A stretch of 7,785 nt of DNA from Planktothrix sp. UBA8402 (lineage in GTDB: Bacteria; Cyanobacteriota; Cyanobacteriia; Cyanobacteriales; Microcoleaceae). This document shows positions 1-6,018 of this stretch, one piece after another. How positions within the stretch are numbered: the stretch's first letter is position 1; each line of letters opens with the position of its first letter. The notes under the pieces are model-generated. The model did no database searches and had not been told where the DNA came from. It saw only the letters and a program-made list of their open reading frames with translations. A program made the translations under genes and the position numbers. The stretch covers positions 1,825 through 9,609 of the forward strand of contig DMPJ01000569.1 in assembly GCA_003456035.1 (NCBI GenBank), in the 5' to 3' direction.

Positions 1-2
1 CC

Positions 3-260
3 ATGTCTATTTCTAAACCTGAAAAGCCGCAGTCTTTAAAACCGATTAATTCCGCCGATATTAAAATGCGAGCGATCGCCTATAGTTTAGATACTTTAAT
101 TCCAGGGTTATACATTTGGCTGGGTGCGATCAAAATTCGGATTGGAGGTAGTTTGCCAGAAGACAGTTATCCGGGGACAATTCATAGTCCCATTGGCATT
201 GCTTTAGTATTTCCTGGATACCGGATTTATAGCACTTATCAAGGTAGTTATGACCCTTGA
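3..260 (+). CDS. Unrecognised small protein (start uncertain, may be cut by window edge)
   Basis: An 85-residue reading frame that I do not recognise. The N-terminus (residues 1-20) is polar and Lys/Pro-rich. Residues 22-48 are more hydrophobic (around SLDTLIPGLYIWLGAIKIRIGG), though too broken by charges to call a membrane span. The C-terminal part is rich in Gly, Pro and Tyr. Only two bases precede the ATG, so the frame may continue upstream and no ribosome binding site can be judged. It contains a HIP1 octamer at 72-79. Its last 11 bases overlap the start of the next ORF in another frame, so the two are either translationally coupled genes or halves of one gene split by a frameshift. No function is assigned. 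Confidence 0.4.
   Translation: MSISKPEKPQSLKPINSADIKMRAIAYSLDTLIPGLYIWLGAIKIRIGGSLPEDSYPGTIHSPIGIALVFPGYRIYSTYQGSYDP
72..79. repeat. HIP1 octamer GCGATCGC
   Basis: This palindrome is the highly iterated octamer typical of many cyanobacterial genomes. Two further exact copies lie at 2905-2912, inside the coiled-coil GTPase gene, and 7143-7150, inside the membrane coiled-coil gene. Copies on both sides suggest that the array and the left flank have both resided in cyanobacterial DNA for some time. Confidence 0.85.
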
Positions 261-477
261 TCAGCATAAGCTTGATGGTATCCCTCAAATTACTCTGAAA
301 ACTTTGCCTTGTACAGAATTTGAGTTAATTTTATTGACAGCAGGCTACGGTAAAATTGGTACGGCTCCGGCTCAGGGAAATCGTCTGAAAGTGTGGTGGA
401 ATCATTCTACTTTTAGACGCATTGAAGCTATTTACAGTGCTGATGGAACTGTTGCTATTACTGCTTATCATGTTTAG
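250..477 (+). CDS. Unrecognised small protein overlapping the preceding ORF
   Basis: A 75-residue frame beginning inside the previous ORF (11-base overlap). An AAGG sequence 5 bases before the ATG is a reasonable ribosome binding site and favours this start. The predicted protein looks like a small beta-rich domain: alternating hydrophobic residues (ITLKTL, FELILLTAGYG), a Gly-rich turn, KVWWN, and a final strand-like TVAITAYHV. I do not recognise the family. The frame stays open upstream of the ATG back to about position 208, so a frameshift joining it to the preceding ORF is possible. About 150 bases follow before the next gene. Confidence 0.4.
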   Translation: MTLDQHKLDGIPQITLKTLPCTEFELILLTAGYGKIGTAPAQGNRLKVWWNHSTFRRIEAIYSADGTVAITAYHV

Positions 478-627
478 ACTTGTAGTTAAACAAACCTATA
501 ATTTTTTATTGATTGATAAAAGTGTGATCGCCCTTTCGGATTCGGGATGGTTTCGCTTCACGATCTCCATCTATTTGTGCTAACATTAAAGAGCTTAAAC
601 ATTACCTATTAAGAGTTTTTTACTATA
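478..627. other. Intergenic stretch before the DUF433 gene
   Basis: I see no gene here. A GATCG/CGATC pair (about 527-573) surrounds a CTTTCGGATTCGGG segment and could form a weak structure or be a fragment of a dispersed repeat. The DUF433 promoter should lie here, but I cannot find a convincing -35/-10 pair. The perfect TATAAT at 624-629 overlaps the ATG and would place the transcript start inside the gene. Only a weak AAGAG stands as a ribosome binding site. Confidence 0.3.
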
Positions 628-948
628 ATGTCTAAGGAATCCGTCATCACAGAACATATTGAAATCACGCCTGGGGTGCTTGGTGGTAAACCGTGCATTT
701 TCGGTCATCGAATTGCTGTAGCACATATCGCCGAAATGTACCTCAAAATGGGGATTTCTATAGAAGAAATCGCGGGAAAGTACGATCTGCCACTAGCCTC
801 GGTTCATGCAGCAATGACCTATTATTACGATCGTAGAGAAGAAATCGATCGTCGCACTGCTGAAAGTCGAGCGATTGTGGAAGAATTAAAGCGCAATAGT
901 CCACCATCTCCGTTACAAGAAAAACTGAGAGCAACCAGAGGTGAGTGA
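628..948 (+). CDS. DUF433-family antitoxin
   Basis: A 106-residue protein with the DUF433 layout. It has the segment ITPGVLGGKPCIFGHRIAV (residues about 13-31), then a helix-turn-helix-like region with GISIEEIAGKYDLPLASVHAAMTYYYDRREEID (about 42-74), then a charged C-terminal tail. DUF433 proteins are small DNA-binding proteins regularly encoded just before DUF5615 (PIN-like) toxins, and act as the antitoxin and likely autorepressor of the pair. Here the stop overlaps the GTG start of such a partner by 8 bases (GTGAGTGA, 941-948), which is the coupling expected. The antitoxin frame is intact while the toxin is broken, so it is probably an orphan now. The ribosome binding site is weak, but the start fits the domain boundary. 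Confidence 0.88.
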   Translation: MSKESVITEHIEITPGVLGGKPCIFGHRIAVAHIAEMYLKMGISIEEIAGKYDLPLASVHAAMTYYYDRREEIDRRTAESRAIVEELKRNSPPSPLQEKLRATRGE

Positions 949-1069
949 GCAAATTCGTTTTCATTGAGACGAACATATTGACTCTAATATTGCGCGCGGT
1001 TTGCGTCGTTACGGGATAGATGTTACAACAACAGTTGATGCAGGATTGCGGACTAAAAGCGATGACTAT
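941..1069 (+). pseudogene. Truncated DUF5615 (PIN-like) toxin remnant
   Basis: From the GTG at 941 the frame reads VSEQIRFH, hits TGA at 965-967, then continues DEHIDSNIARGLRRYGIDV, TTTVDAGLRTKSDDY up to about 1069. This matches the N-terminal part of DUF5615 PIN-like toxins, which open with (I)RFHLDEH and a RRxGIDVTT...AGLRT segment, so TGA most likely replaced a Leu codon (TTA or TTG) by one base change. The rest of the domain, normally more than 60 further residues including the conserved DxDF/THDxDF region, is absent. After about 1069 the frame runs antisense through the end of the minus-strand GTPase gene and no longer resembles the family. Two lesions, a nonsense codon and a lost 3' half, make a functional toxin very unlikely. 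Confidence 0.8.
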
Positions 1070-3384
1070 AAAACAGCTTGTCGAATTACCTCATCAAAAG
1101 AAGAATCGAATAATGAATTAATATTTGATTCTAACAAACTGAGCATTTTACTTTCTACTGGATGATCGGGAAAATGACCCAATTTCTCAACTTTACGCAA
1201 TAAACTATTATAAAACTCTTCGTACTCTTCTTCCATGCCAAGTAGAGTCATCCTCGTTAGAGCTAATCCAAGAGTAATTCCGTGTTGACGGAAATAATTA
1301 TAGTGACTCCCTCTATATTCAAATTGACCTGTTTCGTCAAAATAATGCTCTGTCGTTTTTTGTAAAACTTGAGTGACCATTTTATTAATGGTTAACTTGA
1401 AAATACAAGCATTAATCTCTTGATGAAAAGTGAAGATTTGATTTTCAAAGACATTCATTTCATCAATACAGCGATTAATGACTTCCTGTAGCTCATTAAT
1501 TGCATCTTCCATAGATGGGAATTGTTCAAAATGATTTTCTGATAGACGATTTTTAATTTCTTGTATGTGAACATTCATCTCATCAATTCTGATATCAACT
1601 CTTTGATACAATGAATTTAATTCATCCTCAAAAGCCTTGATTAACTCAAACCAAAAATTCCTTTCGTCTTGAGCATTTTTCTCAAATTCGTTATGTTCTT
1701 TTAGCTGTTCTTGAATTAACTTTCTTTGACGATCGCGAGTTTGTATCTTTTGATTCAAGTTGTCAACTTTATCCTTAAATTTTGATTTTTCTACGTCAAT
1801 ACGCTCATCTTCTCGTTGCCAATCTTTCACCAAAGAATCAATATAACTATCCTCGGATTTAATAGCACTTCTTTCCCGATCAAGATAATCACTTTCTTGC
1901 TCAATTGACTGTTTAGCTTCATAAGTCAGTCTTGCAGAACTGCGATTAATTCTCTGAATATTAGCATTATATCGATCTAGTCGATCTTTCCATCGATCAA
2001 TACGAGAGTTTAAGCTCTGACGGCGTGATAAAATGTCAACATAACGAGAATCATGAGCTTCTATACGAGGTTTAAGTTTTTCGACAGTATTATTAATTTC
2101 TTGATCAAGTGACTCAAGAGAATTATTAATCCGGTTAAAATCTTCAATTTTTGATAAAATTAGATTCCATTTTGACTCTGATTCTTGTCCGTCAGATTCT
2201 TTCTTTTGTTTCCATTCTTCAATTTCTTGTGATTCGAGTTCATGTCCTTGTTTTTGTAGGTCAAATATGTAGGTTTTAATTAGTTCATTAAAAGAGTCAA
2301 TTCCTTCGTTGAGAATATAATTAAGTCCTCGCTGAACATAATCCATTTTATCCTCTAGGGATTCGGTTTTACTTGCTTGACTGGGATTAGAAAAAACTTG
2401 ATTAACAATGGTATTTACTTGTTCATAAATTGAGTTATCCGATTGTCCAGATTGGATGGGTAATCTTCCGAGAAAATCAAAGAGTGTGTAACATATTTTA
2501 TGTAAAGGTTGATCGCAGGTATCACTCCCTGTTGCTCTTTCACAAGCAGCATGAGCGTACAATCTGATTAATTCTCGCTTAACTTGATTAACATACTCAT
2601 CAGGCGTTTTTTGTTGTTGATATTGAATTAATTGTTCAAATATTTTACCTTTTTCACCTGATAACATCTGTTGAGATTGATGTAATAATTCTGAGATTCC
2701 TTCTCCTGTCCAACAATTTACACCCACAATTACATGTCTGTGATTTTCCCCTAAGATATTATTATGAACTTTGAGAATCTGGCTAATTGCGTCAGAGATA
2801 TTTTCTTCTGTTGCTGAATAACTAATTCCTGTTTGTTTGTTGACAAACATATTGAAGACATAGATAATGTTTTGATGTCGCTTTAACAAATCTCTGAGAT
2901 ATTTGCGATCGCCTCTAGCAAATTGTTTATCTGGAGCAATCAAATAATAGACTAAATCAGGTTTAAAATTTAGACTTGCATAGTGACTAATGCTCAAATT
3001 ATGCTCAGAAGGAGACTGATTCTCTTTGTATCTTGCTAAAGTCACCTCATCTACATAGGGGAATTCTTCAACTTGACTAATATCTAGTGCAATTCTGTTA
3101 TAATTTTCTAATCTGTCATCACTACATACTCCCGGAAGATCGAAATATTTTAATCCAACAGGAAATTCAATCAGATTGATTTCTTTAGTACAGTCTTGAC
3201 GACCTGTTGACAAAAAGTAATCAATTCCTAATAAACGATTCCCTAATGTCGTTTTACCACTATGAGTTCTTCCAGTTGCAAAGATATTGATTGAACTGAT
3301 ATTTTGAGGAAAATTGCTGAGTTTTTCAATGATAAACTTAGCACGAATTTTAGAAATGGATGGAGGAGTCAGTTGGAAATACAT
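1066..3384 (-). CDS. P-loop GTPase with long C-terminal coiled coil
   Basis: A 772-residue protein, last in the minus-strand array. The N-terminal G domain shows the P-loop GRTHSGKT (residues 38-45), a QDCT motif with a candidate switch Thr66, G3 as FDLPG (81-85), a G4-like FNMFVNKQT (177-185) in which NKxD's Asp is replaced by Thr, and G5-like NCWTGEG (223-229). After a helical linker, residues about 380-655 are highly charged heptad-like sequence predicted as coiled coil, followed by a folded-looking C-terminus. No signal peptide or membrane span is visible. GTPase head plus long helical stalk is the general layout of dynamin, GBP and IRG-like proteins, but I cannot place it in a named family. 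The ATG is supported by AGGGA 11 bases upstream, and the toxin gene ends 30 bases before it. Its stop lies inside the DUF5615 remnant. Confidence 0.9.
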   Translation of the reverse strand: MYFQLTPPSISKIRAKFIIEKLSNFPQNISSINIFATGRTHSGKTTLGNRLLGIDYFLSTGRQDCTKEINLIEFPVGLKYFDLPGVCSDDRLENYNRIALDISQVEEFPYVDEVTLARYKENQSPSEHNLSISHYASLNFKPDLVYYLIAPDKQFARGDRKYLRDLLKRHQNIIYVFNMFVNKQTGISYSATEENISDAISQILKVHNNILGENHRHVIVGVNCWTGEGISELLHQSQQMLSGEKGKIFEQLIQYQQQKTPDEYVNQVKRELIRLYAHAACERATGSDTCDQPLHKICYTLFDFLGRLPIQSGQSDNSIYEQVNTIVNQVFSNPSQASKTESLEDKMDYVQRGLNYILNEGIDSFNELIKTYIFDLQKQGHELESQEIEEWKQKKESDGQESESKWNLILSKIEDFNRINNSLESLDQEINNTVEKLKPRIEAHDSRYVDILSRRQSLNSRIDRWKDRLDRYNANIQRINRSSARLTYEAKQSIEQESDYLDRERSAIKSEDSYIDSLVKDWQREDERIDVEKSKFKDKVDNLNQKIQTRDRQRKLIQEQLKEHNEFEKNAQDERNFWFELIKAFEDELNSLYQRVDIRIDEMNVHIQEIKNRLSENHFEQFPSMEDAINELQEVINRCIDEMNVFENQIFTFHQEINACIFKLTINKMVTQVLQKTTEHYFDETGQFEYRGSHYNYFRQHGITLGLALTRMTLLGMEEEYEEFYNSLLRKVEKLGHFPDHPVESKMLSLLESNINSLFDSSFDEVIRQAVL

Positions 3385-3414
3385 AAAATTAATTCCCTGT
3401 TGTTTGTACTTAAT

Positions 3415-3828
3415 TTATGATGGTAAAATTTGAAATCCAGCTTGAAGAAAATGATGATCTAAGGTTAAAGCTGTAACAATCTCTCGTTCTTGCATAACGA
3501 TAAACGATAAACAATCAGTGAGAGAATAAGATTTGTCTTTATATTTTTGAAAAAATTGCCATCCCTCATTAAATAAAGTTCTATCAACTTCGATTAATTC
3601 TATATCAGGACTTTCTAATAGTCGATTACCAACTTCAACTGCTTTATAATGAAGGTTTCGACTATTAAAAAAAGTGACAATTTCATCAAAAATGTATGTT
3701 GTTGTTACTAAAAAAGGTTTAGATTTTGCTAAATTAGTCCAATTTTGTAATACTTGTTGATGAGCATCTTCATTTTTTATTTCCAGAGCTAGAATATAGC
3801 TTGTGTCCAAAAAATAGATATTTTTCAT
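3415..3828 (-). CDS. PIN-domain toxin (VapC-like ribonuclease)
   Basis: A 137-residue protein with the acidic residues of PIN-domain nucleases in the right order: DTS (Asp8) after an N-terminal strand IYFLDTSYILAL, Glu in YIFDEIVTF (about residue 49), Asp in SYSLTDCLSFIVM (about 105), and Asp in LTLDHHF (about 124). VapC-type PIN toxins are Mg-dependent ribonucleases that cut tRNA or other RNA and stop translation until bound by the antitoxin. The start overlaps the antitoxin stop as ATGA (3825-3828), giving translational coupling with antitoxin first. All catalytic acids appear intact, so it is probably active. It lies between the two GTPase genes, on the same strand. Confidence 0.9.
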   Translation of the reverse strand: MKNIYFLDTSYILALEIKNEDAHQQVLQNWTNLAKSKPFLVTTTYIFDEIVTFFNSRNLHYKAVEVGNRLLESPDIELIEVDRTLFNEGWQFFQKYKDKSYSLTDCLSFIVMQEREIVTALTLDHHFLQAGFQILPS

Positions 3829-4034
3829 TGGTTATACAGATAACTATCGTGGTTAATTGCGCCATCTTTGACATCACATTCCACAGGATTTGAACCTAAA
3901 TCCCAAATAGAAGATGTTGGTTTGATGCTAGTAACAATAATTTTTCCATGTTCTTGAATGATCTCAAATTCTTGATTTTCCCCTAATATTTCTTTAGGGA
4001 TCAATAAGCCTTGTTCTGTTGCTGTTAATTTCAT
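3825..4034 (-). CDS. AbrB/SpoVT-type antitoxin of the PIN toxin
   Basis: A 69-residue protein. The first 35 residues resemble a swapped-hairpin AbrB DNA-binding domain (KLTATEQGLLIPKEILG then FEIIQEHGKIIVTSI). The tail SIWDLGSNPVECDVKDGAINHDSYLY is the toxin-wrapping C-terminus I associate with cyanobacterial antitoxins paired with PIN toxins. It should neutralise the downstream PIN protein and repress its own promoter. A GAGGT sequence 8 bases before the ATG supports the start. The gene is preceded by a 95-base gap, the longest within the array, that holds a hairpin and TTGATT/AATCAA repeats, so the module may have its own promoter. Confidence 0.87.
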   Translation of the reverse strand: MKLTATEQGLLIPKEILGENQEFEIIQEHGKIIVTSIKPTSSIWDLGSNPVECDVKDGAINHDSYLYNQ

Positions 4035-4036
4035 GT

Positions 4037-4076
4037 TTGATTACCTCGATTGATTTTGTATTTGTCAGTTAATCAA
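4037..4076 (-). promoter_or_regulatory. Possible operator of the toxin-antitoxin module
   Basis: Just upstream of the antitoxin start are two direct TTGATT copies (4037-4042 and 4050-4055, plus-strand reading) and an inverted AATCAA (4071-4076). AbrB-type antitoxins generally bind short AT-rich repeats near their own start. No strong -35/-10 pair is evident, so this is a tentative call from repeat symmetry only. Confidence 0.25.
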
Positions 4077-4091
4077 ATGAATTTTCGTAGC

Positions 4092-4116
4092 AGAGTAGGC
4101 ATTATCTACCTACTCT
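4092..4116. terminator. Hairpin between GTPase and toxin-antitoxin genes
   Basis: AGAGTAGG (4092-4099) and CCTACTCT (4109-4116) form a perfect 8-bp stem with a 9-base loop, extendable past one mismatch. It lies 13 bases beyond the stop codon of the hairpin GTPase gene. For the minus-strand transcript the T-run (TTTTTTT) comes before the stem rather than after it, so this is not a textbook intrinsic terminator. It may be a U-tract-less terminator, an attenuator or an RNA-processing/stability element that separates expression of the upstream genes from the toxin module. Confidence 0.5.
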
Positions 4117-4129
4117 ACTGAGAAAAAAA

Positions 4130-6004
4130 TTAGTTCAGTAAAGCACCTTCTAAAATTTTGATAATTTGTGCTTCTGCTATGTCAGGATTGTTACTTTCTG
4201 CTAATTGATTGATTTGGTTTTGATAACGACTCAAATTAGCTTGTACTTGTTGTTGACCTAACTTGACGGCTTCTTCAAAATCAAAATCGATCTGCAAATC
4301 AGTAGAGGAATTAGCACTTTCAATTCCCAAACCAATAGCTAATAAATTTTCAACAACAGGATAACCACCTTGAATGAACTCTTCACCAACTTTTTTGAGT
4401 TTTTGAACGGTGTAAGGAACATTTTTAGTGACCTCTTCTTTCCGCGCTTTCATACCAGCTAAACGCCTTTCCATTTTAGTAACTTTTTTGACGACAGGTT
4501 CTATGACATCCTCGTTGACAGTAACTTGTTTCGTTTGTTTTTTACTCCCCATTGCACCACCTGTTACAGCACCACCAATTACAGCAGCAGCAAGAGGGGC
4601 TGCTAGTCCACCTGTTGCTACCGTAACACCAGCAGCGGCTAAAGCCATTAAACCAGCCGCTAATCCCCCTAAACCTGCTAATGCACCAACAGCAGTACCA
4701 CCAGCAATGCGACCTGCCGATCGCCCTGCGTCAACAGTTTCAACTCTTGATTGTGTTTTTTCCCGGTAATCTATTTCAACATCTGGCACTTCTACATCTT
4801 CATATTCCTGATCCCAACCTGCAATTATTTCTTCCTTTTCTGGTTTGTACTCAACAACGTCAACCATTGTTTCAATTGCTTTAGCACGAGATGTTTTAGT
4901 TTGAGCCGCCAACTCATCTACTAATTGATACAATTCTCTTTCGATTTCAGCACGAGCATCTTCTTCTAAAAAGATACTAATACCATAATCACAAACCGCA
5001 GCATAAGCCTCATTCAAAATCCCTTTACCTAAAGGCGTATCGACTCGTTCAGTGGCTAAACGGCTGGCAATATAAATTAGTGCTTGTCGATAACGCCGAC
5101 TGCGTTCTTTTTTAGCAACTTCTTTTAGCTCATCTTTGAGGACTTGCTGCATATTGCCAATTTTTTCAAATGGCAAAATATCGCAAATCAATTTTGTAAT
5201 CTGACTAATTCCTGTCCCTGTTAAAGAGTCAATTTCAACGATAGGAGGAGTTTTGTTTGGGTTGTTTGGGTAAAATTTTTGGTAGATTTCTGTAATAATT
5301 TTGCGGGCATCTTGTAGATTTTCTGGCGTAGGTTTTGATTGACCATCTTTAGTTCTGTGAATATTGAGAGCAAAGATAATCTTCGGACTTTGACTTCTTT
5401 GTGTTTGTGATTCTAGCAATGCTGTCAAGTAGTATCGATCATTACGATCAAACAGCATATGAGGAGCAACTACATACAAAATTACATCTGCTCCAACAAA
5501 TTTTTGATTCTGGTCAGATTGCCATTGTTGAATCGGAATATTTTCTACTTGAACTCCTTTAGTTTCATATTCAGAAAAATCCAAAACTTTTAATTGGTTT
5601 ACAGGAGATTCGTATTTAAGTTGTTCAATGAGCAAAGCGACTCGATTAATGTTTTCAAATGCCTCATCACTTCCGGCACCAGGTAAGTCAAAATAGCGCA
5701 AATTACTGGCAAGCTGGAAATACTGTACACTACTGGTACAATCTTGATGGCCGTGAGATTCCATTGGTGGTTTACCTGTTCCCATATCTAATAAGGTATT
5801 TCCCAGTGATGTTTTCCCGGCTCCTGTACGACCTGTTGCATAAAAATTAACAGGTTCAGGATATAATTTTCTTTTCTTTTGTTCTCGAATATAAGCTGCT
5901 GATTCTAAACCTGCTAAATCTAGCTCTCTTGCATCTAACATTCTGAGAACTTCAGGACGATTTTGAAAGAGCATTTTGAGATTTTGTAATGGATTGTTAG
6001 ACAT
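4130..6004 (-). CDS. P-loop GTPase with Gly/Ala-rich membrane hairpin
   Basis: A 624-residue GTPase, paralogous in its G domain to the one ending the array. Visible motifs are the P-loop GRTGAGKTS (residues 58-66), HQDCT with candidate switch Thr90, G3 YFDLPG (104-109) followed by GSDEAFENINRVAL, a G4-like FALNIHRTKDG (211-221) lacking the usual Asp after TKx, and G5-like DSLTGTG (259-265). A helical region (about 285-425) leads to a Gly/Ala-rich hydrophobic stretch at about 432-486 with repeated GxxxG spacing and almost no charge, probably a membrane-inserting hairpin. A charged helical tail follows. GTPase plus hydrophobic hairpin recalls membrane-associated TRAFAC GTPases and IRG-type proteins, but no named family is certain. 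AGGAG precedes the ATG, and only 14 bases separate it from the upstream gene, so the two are almost surely co-transcribed. Confidence 0.92.
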   Translation of the reverse strand: MSNNPLQNLKMLFQNRPEVLRMLDARELDLAGLESAAYIREQKKRKLYPEPVNFYATGRTGAGKTSLGNTLLDMGTGKPPMESHGHQDCTSSVQYFQLASNLRYFDLPGAGSDEAFENINRVALLIEQLKYESPVNQLKVLDFSEYETKGVQVENIPIQQWQSDQNQKFVGADVILYVVAPHMLFDRNDRYYLTALLESQTQRSQSPKIIFALNIHRTKDGQSKPTPENLQDARKIITEIYQKFYPNNPNKTPPIVEIDSLTGTGISQITKLICDILPFEKIGNMQQVLKDELKEVAKKERSRRYRQALIYIASRLATERVDTPLGKGILNEAYAAVCDYGISIFLEEDARAEIERELYQLVDELAAQTKTSRAKAIETMVDVVEYKPEKEEIIAGWDQEYEDVEVPDVEIDYREKTQSRVETVDAGRSAGRIAGGTAVGALAGLGGLAAGLMALAAAGVTVATGGLAAPLAAAVIGGAVTGGAMGSKKQTKQVTVNEDVIEPVVKKVTKMERRLAGMKARKEEVTKNVPYTVQKLKKVGEEFIQGGYPVVENLLAIGLGIESANSSTDLQIDFDFEEAVKLGQQQVQANLSRYQNQINQLAESNNPDIAEAQIIKILEGALLN

Positions 6005-6018
6005 GGGTTAACTCCTAA

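Noticed and set aside
624..629. Perfect TATAAT as a promoter -10 for the DUF433 gene
   Set aside because: It overlaps the ATG, so transcription would begin after the start codon, and there is no matching -35 at the right distance.
758..976. Minus-strand frame opposite the DUF433 gene
   Set aside because: Shadow of a well-supported antitoxin gene; no family resemblance.
1066..3384. SMC/Rad50-type ATPase reading of the coiled-coil GTPase
   Set aside because: The P-loop is followed by GTPase-type DxPG and TGxG motifs, and no ABC signature or second half-ATPase domain is seen after the coiled coil.
4428..4884. Two plus-strand frames (Pro/Ala-rich and Gln/Leu-rich)
   Set aside because: They are antisense to the Gly/Ala-rich hairpin and neighbouring coding sequence of the GTPase; their composition is explained by that.
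5659..5850. Plus-strand frame opposite the GTPase P-loop region
   Set aside because: Antisense to the conserved G1-G3 motifs; no independent support.
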